From contig SDWH01000015.1 in the NCBI GenBank assembly GCA_019550975.1, positions 41,436 to 105,435 of the forward strand: DNA of 64,000 nt. Direction: 5' to 3'. A program made the translations under genes and the position numbers. Source of the DNA: Bacteroidales bacterium SW299 (GTDB lineage Bacteria; Bacteroidota; Bacteroidia; Bacteroidales; Bacteroidaceae). Shown here piece after piece: positions 43,580 through 52,289 of this stretch (the first letter of the stretch is position 1; the number at the start of each line of letters is the position of its first letter). Below the pieces are notes generated by a model. It saw only the letters and a program-made list of their open reading frames with translations, made no database searches and was not told the origin of the DNA.

Positions 43580-44656
43580 ATGAAGAAACACAATTTTAAT
43601 GCGGGACCTTCTATTCTGCCTCGCGAAGTAATTGAGAAAACAGCTCAGGCCATCCTTGATTTCAATGGCTCAGGACTTTCGTTGATGGAAATCAGTCACC
43701 GCGCTAAAGATTTCCAGCCGGTGGTGGACGAAGCGGTTGCCTTGTTCAAAGAACTTTTGGATATTCCGGACGGTTATTCGGTGTTGTTCCTTGGCGGAGG
43801 CGCCAGCCTGGAATTCTGCATGGTGCCGTATAACTTCCTCGAAAAGAAGGCTGCTTATCTGAATACGGGAGCATGGGCGAAGAAGGCCATGAAGGAAGCG
43901 AAGGCTTTCGGTGAAACCGTTGAGGTGGCTTCTTCTGAAAAAGACACTTATACGTATATCCCGAAAGGATTTGAAGCGAATGTTCCGGCAGACGCCGACT
44001 ATTTCCATATCACTACCAACAATACGATTTACGGAACGGAGCTGCATGCCGATCCGACAGTGCCGGTGCCGATGGTGGCCGACATGTCGTCGGATATTTT
44101 CTCGCGTCCGGTCGACGTGTCGAAGTACATCTGCATTTATGGCGGCGCGCAGAAGAATCTGGCTCCGGCAGGCGTGACTTTCGTTATCGTTAAGAACGAT
44201 GCGCTGGGCAAGGTGTCCCGACACATACCGACCATGCTGAACTATCAGACGCATGTTGACAAAGGCTCTATGTTCAATACGCCTCCGGTAGTGCCTATTT
44301 ATGCGGCTTTGCAGACGTTGCGCTGGCTGAAGGCTCAAGGCGGCGTAGAGGAGATGCAGCGCCGTGCGAAAATGCGTTCGGACATGCTGTATGGCGAAAT
44401 CGACCGCAACCGGTTGTTCCGCGGTACGGTGACGGATCCTGAAGACCGTTCGTATATGAACATCTGCTTCGTGATGGCGGACGAATACAAGGAACTGGAA
44501 GCGGACTTCCTGAAGTTTGCTACCGACAGAGGCATGGTGGGCGTGAAGGGTCACCGCTCGGTAGGCGGATTCCGTGCTTCCTGCTACAATGCGCTTCCGG
44601 CAGAAAGTGTGCAGGCGCTGATCGACTGCATGAAGGAATTTGAAAAGGCGCATTGA
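43580..44656 (+). CDS. serC: Phosphoserine aminotransferase
   Basis: 358 residues from the ATG at 43580, which gives the conserved [10 protein letters not shown] start. PLP enzyme features: GGGASLEF near 76, [19 protein letters not shown] and the Schiff-base lysine Lys192 in [11 protein letters not shown]; the C-terminus has [16 protein letters not shown]. It converts 3-phosphohydroxypyruvate to phosphoserine with glutamate and can also serve PLP synthesis. A strong terminator separates it from serA, so serA may be transcribed less or separately. Confidence 0.96.
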   Translation: MKKHNFNAGPSILPREVIEKTAQAILDFNGSGLSLMEISHRAKDFQPVVDEAVALFKELLDIPDGYSVLFLGGGASLEFCMVPYNFLEKKAAYLNTGAWAKKAMKEAKAFGETVEVASSEKDTYTYIPKGFEANVPADADYFHITTNNTIYGTELHADPTVPVPMVADMSSDIFSRPVDVSKYICIYGGAQKNLAPAGVTFVIVKNDALGKVSRHIPTMLNYQTHVDKGSMFNTPPVVPIYAALQTLRWLKAQGGVEEMQRRAKMRSDMLYGEIDRNRLFRGTVTDPEDRSYMNICFVMADEYKELEADFLKFATDRGMVGVKGHRSVGGFRASCYNALPAESVQALIDCMKEFEKAH

Positions 44657-44678
44657 TCGTTTTATTGCTGATACAGGG

Positions 44679-44724
44679 ACACAAAGGGCAGAGGCTGCTT
44701 TTGGGTATGCGCTGCCCTTTGTGT
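44679..44724 (+). terminator. Strong hairpin between serC and serA
   Basis: A perfect 13-bp stem (ACACAAAGGGCAG at 44679-44691, partner at 44712-44724) is followed by a T-rich tract. It probably ends or attenuates the serC transcript. Confidence 0.85.
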
Positions 44725-44760
44725 TTCTTCATTTATTTATTCACCCTTAATTCTTAATTT

Positions 44761-45681
44761 ATGAAAGTACTGGTTGCAACAGAAAAGCCGTTTGCCAAAG
44801 TGGCGGTCGACGGCATTCGCAAGGAAATAGAAGATGCGGGCTACGAACTGGCTTTGCTTGAAAAATATACAGACAAGCAGCAATTGCTGGATGCGGTGAA
44901 GGATGCCAATGCACTTATCATCCGAAGTGATATTGTAGACAAGGAAGTGCTCGATGCGGCAAAAGAACTGAAGATTGTCGTGCGTGCGGGAGCAGGTTAT
45001 GACAATGTCGATCTCAACGAGGCCACGGCTCATGGTGTCTGTGTGATGAATACGCCGGGACAGAATTCAAATGCGGTGGCTGAACTTGCTTTCGGCCTGA
45101 TGATCATGGCTGTACGTAACTTCTACGACGGCAAGTCGGGAACCGAACTGAAAGGAAAGAAACTGGGCATTCATGCTTACGGCAACGTGGGGCGCAATGT
45201 GGCGCGAATTGCCAAAGGTATAGGCATGGACATCTACGCTTATGACGCTTACTGTCCGAAAGAGGCGATGGAGGCCGACGGCATCAAGCCGGTAGGAAGT
45301 GCGGAAGAACTGTATGCTACGTGCAACGTCGTTTCGCTGCATATACCTGCCACTCCGGAAACGAAGGGTTCTGTCAACTACGACCTGGTGGGACGTATGC
45401 CGAAAAACGGCTTGCTGGTCAATACGGCGCGCAAGGAGGTCATTAACGAAGAAGAACTGATACGGCTCATGAACGACCGGCCGGACTTGAAGTATGTGAC
45501 GGACATCATGCCTGTGCATAACGAGGAGTTTGCCGAGCAGTTCCCGGGCCGCTATTTCTCTACTCCGAAAAAGATGGGCGCGCAGACTGCCGAAGCAAAC
45601 ATCAATGCGGGCATAGCTGCTGCCAGACAGATTGTGGGCTTCCTGAAAGACGGATGCGAGAAGTTCCGCGTGAACAAGTGA
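44761..45681 (+). CDS. serA: D-3-phosphoglycerate dehydrogenase, short form (type III, lysine variant)
   Basis: 306 residues, lacking the ACT and intervening domains of long SerA proteins. The NAD-binding site is GIHAYGNVGRNVARIA near 140-155, and the catalytic arginine lies in NTARKEVINEEEL. Where most family members have PHxGAxTxEA with the catalytic histidine, this protein reads PKKMGAQTAEA, so lysine replaces histidine, as in the described IIIK subgroup. It catalyses the first step of serine synthesis. It is followed by DUF1015. Confidence 0.92.
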   Translation: MKVLVATEKPFAKVAVDGIRKEIEDAGYELALLEKYTDKQQLLDAVKDANALIIRSDIVDKEVLDAAKELKIVVRAGAGYDNVDLNEATAHGVCVMNTPGQNSNAVAELAFGLMIMAVRNFYDGKSGTELKGKKLGIHAYGNVGRNVARIAKGIGMDIYAYDAYCPKEAMEADGIKPVGSAEELYATCNVVSLHIPATPETKGSVNYDLVGRMPKNGLLVNTARKEVINEEELIRLMNDRPDLKYVTDIMPVHNEEFAEQFPGRYFSTPKKMGAQTAEANINAGIAAARQIVGFLKDGCEKFRVNK

Positions 45682-45719
45682 GATAAGAATCAGTGGTTGA
45701 ATTTAAAACGACAGGCTTT

Positions 45720-45753
45720 AATGACGGGGGTGCGTTCTGCACCGGCCGTCATT
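45720..45753 (+). other. Hairpin between serA and the DUF1015 gene
   Basis: Outer arms AATGACGG/CCGTCATT enclose an inner GGTGC/GCACC pair. There is no T run, so it is more likely an RNA stability or processing structure than a terminator. Confidence 0.45.
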
Positions 45754-45779
45754 GACTGCCGGTTGCAAATAAAAAAGCG

Positions 45780-47027
45780 ATGGTCAAGATAAAACCTTTC
45801 AAAGGAATACGTCCTCCGAAAGAACTGGTGGAGGAAGTGGCTTCGCGTCCTTACGATGTACTTAACTCTGAAGAGGCACGTGCGGAAGCCGAGGGCAACG
45901 AAAAGTCGTTGTACCATATCATCAAGCCGGAGATCGATTTTCCGGCAGGTACTGACGAGCATGATCCGAGAGTTTACGGCAAGGCGGCAGAGAATTTCCG
46001 GATGTTTCAAGACAAGGGATGGCTGGTGCAGGACGAAAAGGAGTGCTATTACATCTATTCGCAAACCATGAACGGAAAAACGCAGTATGGTTTGGTAGTG
46101 GGGGCTTATGTAGACGATTATCTGAACGGCTCCATCAAAAAACACGAGCTGACACGGCGCGACAAGGAGGAGGACCGCATGAAGCATGTGCGGGTGAACA
46201 ACGCGAACATTGAACCGGTGTTTTTCGCTTACCCGGAGAACAGGACGGTGGATGCCATTGTAGCGAAATATACGGCAGGGGAGCCTGTGTATGATTTCAT
46301 CGCTCCGGGCGATGGATTCGGACACAAGTTCTGGGTGGTGGACAACGACGATGACATCAGGGCCATCACGGAGATTTTTGCAGAAATGCCTGCCATGTAC
46401 ATTGCCGACGGGCATCACCGCAGTGCGGCTGCCGCGCTGGTGGGGGCGGAGAAGGCAAGGCAAAACCCGAACCACCGGGGCGATGAGGAATACAATTATT
46501 TCATGGCGGTGTGTTTCCCGGCCGACCAGTTAACCATCATCGACTATAACCGGGTGGTGAAAGATCTGAACGGACTGACTCCTGCACAGTTCCTTGAAGC
46601 GCTGAAGAAGCATTTCACGGTAGAAGAGAAAGGTACGGAGATTTATCGTCCGGCTGCTCTGCACAACTTTTCGCTCTATCTGGACGGCAAATGGTATAGT
46701 CTGACTGCTCATCCCGACACTTACGATGACAACGATCCGATTGGCGTGCTCGACGTAACCATCTCTTCCGGCCTGATCTTGGATGAGATTTTGGGAATCA
46801 AGGACCTGCGCACCGACAAGCGGATTGATTTTGTTGGCGGCATCCGCGGACTGGAGGAGTTGAAGAGGCGGGTCGACAGCGGTGAGATGAAACTTGCGCT
46901 GGCTCTCTATCCAGTTTCGATGAAGCAGCTGATGGATATTGCGGATTCGGGCAACATCATGCCCCCGAAGACCACTTGGTTTGAGCCGAAGCTGCGTTCG
47001 GGGCTTGTGATTCATAAGCTGGAATAG
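45780..47027 (+). CDS. DUF1015 family protein
   Basis: 415 residues, full family length. Conserved blocks include FKGIRPPKELVEEVASRPYDVLNSEEARAEA, an HELTRRDKEEDRMKH motif, the MYIADGHHRSAAA motif near 206-217 and a C-terminal SGEMKLALALYPVSMKQLMDIADSGNIMPPKTTWFEPKLRSGL. The last two blocks look like substrate or phosphate-binding sites. No function is established to my knowledge. The gene follows serC and serA on the same strand, a linkage that suggests a role in serine or phosphoserine metabolism. Confidence 0.85.
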   Translation: MVKIKPFKGIRPPKELVEEVASRPYDVLNSEEARAEAEGNEKSLYHIIKPEIDFPAGTDEHDPRVYGKAAENFRMFQDKGWLVQDEKECYYIYSQTMNGKTQYGLVVGAYVDDYLNGSIKKHELTRRDKEEDRMKHVRVNNANIEPVFFAYPENRTVDAIVAKYTAGEPVYDFIAPGDGFGHKFWVVDNDDDIRAITEIFAEMPAMYIADGHHRSAAAALVGAEKARQNPNHRGDEEYNYFMAVCFPADQLTIIDYNRVVKDLNGLTPAQFLEALKKHFTVEEKGTEIYRPAALHNFSLYLDGKWYSLTAHPDTYDDNDPIGVLDVTISSGLILDEILGIKDLRTDKRIDFVGGIRGLEELKRRVDSGEMKLALALYPVSMKQLMDIADSGNIMPPKTTWFEPKLRSGLVIHKLE

Positions 47028-47206
47028 GGAATCCGGAGAGTCGGTATCAGGAAAGGCTTGTGCTGCCCCAAAGACTCCGCTTTTATGTTTTTGGGAAGGG
47101 AGGGCTGCGTGTATTGTCAGCCCCCTGGCGGTGCGCCGATGCTGATCTAGAAACTGTCGTTTAAATTTCCCGATAGGGCAGTATTCTATCAGGTTCTTTT
47201 GCGTTT

Positions 47207-47322
47207 GTTTCCGGCCTGTTTTCCCGGCTCTATTCGTCAGACGGCCTGCTGTCCTCTTATAAAATCGGCGAAACATCCTTGAAGACAATTCGCAAGATAG
47301 GCCTGAGCAAAATCAAACGAAC
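47207..47322. repeat. Copy B of the dispersed intergenic repeat
   Basis: Aligns with 271-386 (see there). The block is preceded by GTCGTTTAAATTT at 47156-47168; its reverse complement core also occurs at 48961-48970 and near 45700. The rest of 47028-47396 shows no gene. Confidence 0.5.
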
Positions 47323-47396
47323 TTTTATGTACTTTTATGTTGGCGGAAATTGTAAAAATGTATGACATTTCCGGCACAACCAACCGAAATATTCAC

Positions 47397-47404
47397 TACT
47401 TTTG
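47397..47404 (+). promoter_or_regulatory. -7 element of the EamA transporter gene
   Basis: TACTTTTG matches the consensus and lies 29 bp before the ATG at 47434; the -33 box is unclear. Confidence 0.45.
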
Positions 47405-47433
47405 CGGCGAATTTCAAGAAATGCCGGAAATAT

Positions 47434-48342
47434 ATGCCTAACACTACATTCAAAGGTTTTGCTTATGGAGCGATAGCCGCAGCCAGCTACGGCTTGAATC
47501 CCCTTTTCGCCCTGCCGCTCTACAGTGCAGGGATGAACCCTGATTCGGTGCTGTTCTACCGCTATGGGATTGCCGTGGTGATGCTTTTCGTGCTGATGCT
47601 CGTCCAGAAACAGTCGTTTGCGCTGAAGAAGGCGGAGGTAGCTCCGCTTGTCCTCATGGGCATCCTTTTCTCTTTTTCTTCGCTTACACTTTTCATGAGC
47701 TATAATTACATGGATGCGGGCATCGCCTCCACCATCCTTTTCGCCTATCCGGTTCTGGTGGCCATTATTATGGCGGTCTTTTTCAAGGAAAAGGTGTCGT
47801 TTGTCACCATGTTCTCCATCGCCCTGGCCTTTACGGGCATCATGCTGCTCTATCGCGGCGAAGGCGGCAAGACCCTGAGTCTGCTGGGCGTATTGCTGGT
47901 GTTCATTTCTTCGCTGACTTATGCCATCTATATTGTGGGCGTGAACCGCTCTGTGCTGCGCGAGATGTCTACGCTGAAGCTTACTTTCTATTCCGTACTG
48001 TTTGGAATGAGCGTTTATATCGTCAGACTGAAATTTGGCCTCATACTCCAGCCCATACCTTCGGCCGAACTTTGGCTGAATCCCGTCGGGATGGCGTTGT
48101 TCCCTACGATTATTTCGCTGATATTCATGACGAAGTCCATTCATTACATCGGCTCAACCCCTGCCGCTATCTTGGGGGCGCTCGAGCCTATTACGGCTTT
48201 GGTGATCGGCGTTACGATATTCGGCGAGGCGTTGACTCCCCGGATTATTCTGGGCATCATTCTGATACTGTCGGCGGTGATGCTGATTATCGTGGGGAAG
48301 TCGCTGATGCGGGCAATCCGTGTCCGCCTGTTGCACAAATAA
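47434..48342 (+). CDS. EamA/DMT family transporter
   Basis: 302 residues from the ATG at 47434, ten predicted membrane helices in two EamA repeats (AIAAASYGLNPLFALPLY in the first, GSTPAAILGALEPITALVIGVTIFGEAL in the second). Such transporters usually export amino acids or other metabolites. The following YigZ gene starts 12 bp later, so the two are co-transcribed. The substrate is unknown. Confidence 0.88.
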   Translation: MPNTTFKGFAYGAIAAASYGLNPLFALPLYSAGMNPDSVLFYRYGIAVVMLFVLMLVQKQSFALKKAEVAPLVLMGILFSFSSLTLFMSYNYMDAGIASTILFAYPVLVAIIMAVFFKEKVSFVTMFSIALAFTGIMLLYRGEGGKTLSLLGVLLVFISSLTYAIYIVGVNRSVLREMSTLKLTFYSVLFGMSVYIVRLKFGLILQPIPSAELWLNPVGMALFPTIISLIFMTKSIHYIGSTPAAILGALEPITALVIGVTIFGEALTPRIILGIILILSAVMLIIVGKSLMRAIRVRLLHK

Positions 48343-48354
48343 TACGGCAGGTTC

Positions 48355-48966
48355 ATGATGCAGGATGATACCTACAAAACCATCACCGGCATGTCGGAAG
48401 CGGTGTTTACTGAAAAGCGGAGCAAGTTCATCGCGGCTGCCATTCCTGTGCGTACCCTTGAAGAGGTAAAGTCGCATCTTGAAGCCTGGCAGAAGAAATA
48501 TTACGATGCGCGCCACGTGTGCTATGCCTATATGCTTGGTGCCGGGCGGAAAGACTTTCGTGCAAACGACAATGGAGAACCGTCCGGAACGGCCGGCAAG
48601 CCCATTCTCGGACAGATCAATTCGCGTGAGCTGACAGACGTGCTGGTTGTCGTTGTGCGCTATTTCGGAGGCATCAAGCTGGGAACAAGCGGACTGATAG
48701 TGGCATACCGCACGGCGGCTGCCATGGCTCTGGACGAGGCGGAAATCATCGAAAAGACAGTTGACGATACGGTAACGGTGGCTTTTGAATACCCTTTCAT
48801 GAATGACGTGATGCGCATCGTAAAGGAAGAATCGCCTGAAATTCTGGAGCAGTCATACGACATGGACTGCCTGATGACGCTACGCATCCGCCGCTCGATG
48901 ATGGAGAAGCTGCGTGCCCGTCTGGAGAAGGTGGAAACGGCGAGGATACTTGACCGGACAATTTAA
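48355..48966 (+). CDS. YigZ/IMPACT family protein (UPF0029)
   Basis: 203 residues; starts are possible at 48355 and 48358. The N-terminal UPF0029 domain has SKFIAAAIPVRTLEE, RHVCYAYMLG and the signature NDNGEPSGTAGKPIL followed by VVVVRYFGGIKLGTSGLI. The C-terminal ferredoxin-like domain (about 135-200) is also present. Homologues are linked to translation control in eukaryotes, and the bacterial role is unclear. It is downstream of an EamA transporter in one operon. Confidence 0.9.
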   Translation: MMQDDTYKTITGMSEAVFTEKRSKFIAAAIPVRTLEEVKSHLEAWQKKYYDARHVCYAYMLGAGRKDFRANDNGEPSGTAGKPILGQINSRELTDVLVVVVRYFGGIKLGTSGLIVAYRTAAAMALDEAEIIEKTVDDTVTVAFEYPFMNDVMRIVKEESPEILEQSYDMDCLMTLRIRRSMMEKLRARLEKVETARILDRTI

Positions 48967-49000
48967 ACGACAGGCTCCTAAATGTTTTTTCACTGAAACT

Positions 49001-49031
49001 TTTGCTTTTACCGAAAGAAACGCTATCTTTG
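49001..49031 (+). promoter_or_regulatory. Promoter of the L,D-transpeptidase lipoprotein gene
   Basis: TTTG at 49001-49004 and TATCTTTG at 49024-49031 are separated by exactly 19 bp; this is the best match to the Bacteroides consensus in the window. Confidence 0.75.
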
Positions 49032-49055
49032 TAAAAAGACCTTAATTAGCGAGTT

Positions 49056-50078
49056 ATGAGGCGTTTTGCTTGGCAGACAGTAGTGGCGATTGCCCTTTCT
49101 TTCACCGCTTGTGACAATCGGGAGGTGGAAGTCGTTCCTGCGGACATTGCTGAGCCGGCAGCCTCAGACACGATAGAGGTTGTGCTTCCTTTTGAGCGGA
49201 GGACACTTTCCGCTTCCGACATTATCCTTGCCAAAGAGTTCCTTTATGACAAGTATACGCTTGAAGACACTTATCCTTATCAGGATACGGTGCGTTCGTT
49301 CAAGTGGGATATCATCCGCCAGTGTCTTGCCTTTGTCGAGAATATCCAGCTCGAGCCGCGTCACTGGGCCGTTCTGCAGAATTACAAGAACATGTATGGC
49401 GAAGCGCCGGTAGTTGCGAACTATGTGCGCAATGAATTTGACCGCGTTTCGGATACGCTGGGCGTCGAGCGCTATCAGTCGGTTCCCCTTTATCTTCCGG
49501 CTGATACGGTGACGCCCGTGCGCTACGGGCGCGACGGCTCGCTCGTCTATCTTCAGGGAAAGACAGGCAGCTATTGCCGTCTGGTTCCGGTGACGGTGGA
49601 AAGCGAGTGGCTGGCTCCGGAGAGGTATGTCAGGGAACTACCGGACACGACGTATTTTTCACATGTCATTTTTGTTGACCGGGGAGATCAGAATATAGCC
49701 ACGCTCGAACGCAAGGCAAAAGGGGAGTGGCTTGTCCGGAGCATGAATCCTGCCACAACGGGACGGCATAACCCTCCTTACGGGCACGACACGCCGCTCG
49801 GCATGTTCGTAATCCAGCAGAAGAAGCCGAAGATGGTTTTCCTTAAAGACGGTTCACAGGCTACGGGAGGGTATGCGCCCTATGCAAGCCGCTTTACGAA
49901 CGGAGCCTACATTCATGGGGTACCGGTAAATGTGCCGCGCACGGCAATGATAGAATACAGCTGGTCGCTCGGAACGACTCCCCGTTCGCACATGTGCGTG
50001 CGGAACGCCACCTCACATGCCAAGTTTATATATGACTGGGCTCCGACATTCAATTCGCTTGTGGTGGTCATTGAATGA
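49056..50078 (+). CDS. L,D-transpeptidase (YkuD) lipoprotein
   Basis: 340 residues. The signal ends in a lipobox (LSFTACDN; Cys19). The YkuD domain occupies the C-terminal 130 residues: PPYGHDTPLGMFVIQ, the histidine motif YIHGVPV and the nucleophile region SLGTTPRSHMCVRN, where the cysteine is preceded by M instead of the common G. It should cross-link peptidoglycan or attach protein to it in the periplasm. It is monocistronic behind a strong promoter and converges on the DUF418 gene. Confidence 0.85.
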   Translation: MRRFAWQTVVAIALSFTACDNREVEVVPADIAEPAASDTIEVVLPFERRTLSASDIILAKEFLYDKYTLEDTYPYQDTVRSFKWDIIRQCLAFVENIQLEPRHWAVLQNYKNMYGEAPVVANYVRNEFDRVSDTLGVERYQSVPLYLPADTVTPVRYGRDGSLVYLQGKTGSYCRLVPVTVESEWLAPERYVRELPDTTYFSHVIFVDRGDQNIATLERKAKGEWLVRSMNPATTGRHNPPYGHDTPLGMFVIQQKKPKMVFLKDGSQATGGYAPYASRFTNGAYIHGVPVNVPRTAMIEYSWSLGTTPRSHMCVRNATSHAKFIYDWAPTFNSLVVVIE

Positions 50079-50152
50079 CCGGAGCGGTAAGCGTCTGTTT
50101 GAATTTATATTGTCAGCTTTCCTTTCCTTTGCTTTTGCGGTCTGTTCTTATG

Positions 50153-51382
50153 TCAATTTCTGATTCCAAGCCATTTGCCGTAAGTCAGCATCCGCCAGAC
50201 CCATTCCAATGGTCCGAACTTGAAGGCGGACATCCATCCTGCACTGAATGCCATTTGAAAAAGAAATACGGCCAGCACAACAATTTCGGTCTGTAACAAT
50301 CCAAAAGTAGTCCCTAAGCCCATGCCAATGCCATAGAACAGAAACATACCGATAACGGACTGTCCGATGTAATTGGTCAAGGCCATCCGTCCTGTCGGTG
50401 CGAGCCACTTCCATGCCGTTCCGTTCTTTGTCTTCAGATAGAAAAGACCTGATCCGGCAGCGTATGCGAAGCCGAGCGGGTAGACGCTGGCAAGATAAAA
50501 CACGCTGTGCATGGCGATGCCAAGCGGATGCCGGCCCATTGCGCTCCATGCGTAAAGGAAGGAGCAGGGAAGGCCTATTGCCAGACCGTAGCGGAACACT
50601 TTCGACAGCAGTGCCTTTTTCTCTTCCATATCGGCATATATCCGGTTCCGTCCGATGAAGAAGCCTGTCAGGAATAAGCCCAGCACCTTGAAGTAACGGT
50701 TGCCCTCTATAAACTCCTGCATCCGCACGAAAGCTCCCTGTACCAGAAACTGGAACACCGTGCCATAGTCTTCCGCGTCGCGCAGCCAATATGCGAAGTT
50801 GTCAGCGTTGATGCCATATCTTGCGCAATACATTTCCTGCAAGCGGACAAAGGGAAGTGCCAGACTGGTGTGGGTTATCTCGCAAACAAAATCTATAAGA
50901 ACGGGCAGGAGCAGGAAAAAGGCTGCCCATCGGAGCAATCCCTTGTCAGACATGCGGCGGAAAAGAGGCAGTAGCATCCCAAGCAGCGCATAGAGCATCA
51001 GTATGTCGCCGCTCCAGATAAACATCAGGTGCATGAATCCGATGACAAGCAGCAGACCCATCCGCCGGTAGAAGATGCGGAAGCCGTTTGCTCCTTTCCG
51101 TTCCGCATTGCGGATGATAATGGAAAAGCCTATGCCGAACAGGAGGGAAAAGAGCGTATAGAATTTCCCGTCGACGAAGATATACAGCAGCCAGCGGGTT
51201 ATGTTGTCTGCCGCGGCTGTACTCATTGATGATTTCACTTCCTGCGGAAGAAAATTATAGAGGGAAAACTCCGGGAAATTGGCCATGCAGATGCCCAGCA
51301 GGGCGAAACCGCGCAGGATATCCAGAATGGCAAACCGTTCTGACGCTTTTACAGGGGAAATGTCTTTTGTTGTATTCATCAT
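50153..51382 (-). CDS. DUF418 family membrane protein
   Basis: 409 residues with about ten membrane helices. The start FAILDILRGFALLGICMANF and the C-terminal DUF418 block (PTGRMALTNYIGQSVIGMFLFYGIGMGLGTTF, then GPLEWVWRMLTYGKW) are diagnostic. Related to acyltransferase-3-like proteins, but the function is not established. Its start codons directly follow the stop of the EamA gene with no gap, so it is translated from the same message. Confidence 0.88.
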   Translation of the reverse strand: MMNTTKDISPVKASERFAILDILRGFALLGICMANFPEFSLYNFLPQEVKSSMSTAAADNITRWLLYIFVDGKFYTLFSLLFGIGFSIIIRNAERKGANGFRIFYRRMGLLLVIGFMHLMFIWSGDILMLYALLGMLLPLFRRMSDKGLLRWAAFFLLLPVLIDFVCEITHTSLALPFVRLQEMYCARYGINADNFAYWLRDAEDYGTVFQFLVQGAFVRMQEFIEGNRYFKVLGLFLTGFFIGRNRIYADMEEKKALLSKVFRYGLAIGLPCSFLYAWSAMGRHPLGIAMHSVFYLASVYPLGFAYAAGSGLFYLKTKNGTAWKWLAPTGRMALTNYIGQSVIGMFLFYGIGMGLGTTFGLLQTEIVVLAVFLFQMAFSAGWMSAFKFGPLEWVWRMLTYGKWLGIRN

Positions 51383-52288
51383 TTATTGTTTTCTGTTTAC
51401 CAATAAAACACTGCCTAATATGACTGCCAGTCCGGACAGTTGGACTGCCGTAATCTCTTCTCCGCCCAGACCGCCGATGATGACTGCCACAACCGGATTG
51501 ACATATGCGTGGGTAGCCACTTCTGTTGCTGGACGTACTTTCAGCAGCCATACATAAGCGGAATAAGCCAGCAGCGAGCCGAATGTGATCAGATAGAGCA
51601 GCGACCACCATGCCGGGAGAGGAACAGACCGGAAAGATACTTCCTGCCATTCACCCGAAGGTACGGCACATATCCAGAACATCAGACTTGCGAAAAGCAT
51701 TTGCCATGCCGATCCGGCAAAGCCGTTCACCTCCTCTACCGCCGAGGAGCGGTATTTGGCATAAAGCGAACCGAGCGACCACGAAATGCAGCCGGCCATC
51801 AGAATCAGGATGCCGTATTCGCCATGGGGAATGGCGGAACGCTCTGTATCCAGTTGCTCGATGTAAAGCATTCCGACACCGGCAAATCCCAGAAGGACTC
51901 CGGCGACGGTTGCCGTCCGGCGGAAGTTCCGCTTCCACATCGGCACATCCAGCAGCATAATCCATATCGCGGTGGAAGAGGCTACAATCGCCACCACGCT
52001 GCTGCTGACATACCGCTGCGCCAGCATGATGACCGCCATATCGGCAAAGAGCAGGACGATGCCGCTGACTGCCGAACGGCGGATCAGTGCAGGCTGCCAG
52101 ATATTCTCGCCCCGCATCCGGCAAAGCGCAAGCAGAATTGCTCCTGCCGCGCTGAACCGCAATGCGCCGAGCAGGAACGCGGGCAGTCCGTCCAGCGCCA
52201 CGCCTATGAAATAGTAGGTGGAACCCCATACCACATAAATCAGGAAGTAGGCGGTGATGACGGCGTACCGGTTGGCTGTGGCTTTCAT
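51383..52288 (-). CDS. EamA/DMT family transporter
   Basis: 301 residues and ten predicted helices in two EamA repeats (YVVWGSTYYFIGVALDGLPAFLLGALRF; then YVNPVVAVIIGGLGGEEI). The pattern is that of RhaT/YedA-like exporters. It sits in a tightly packed minus-strand operon: one base separates it from DUF3737, and it abuts DUF418. The substrate cannot be told. Confidence 0.88.
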   Translation of the reverse strand: MKATANRYAVITAYFLIYVVWGSTYYFIGVALDGLPAFLLGALRFSAAGAILLALCRMRGENIWQPALIRRSAVSGIVLLFADMAVIMLAQRYVSSSVVAIVASSTAIWIMLLDVPMWKRNFRRTATVAGVLLGFAGVGMLYIEQLDTERSAIPHGEYGILILMAGCISWSLGSLYAKYRSSAVEEVNGFAGSAWQMLFASLMFWICAVPSGEWQEVSFRSVPLPAWWSLLYLITFGSLLAYSAYVWLLKVRPATEVATHAYVNPVVAVIIGGLGGEEITAVQLSGLAVILGSVLLVNRKQ

Positions 52289-52289
52289 G

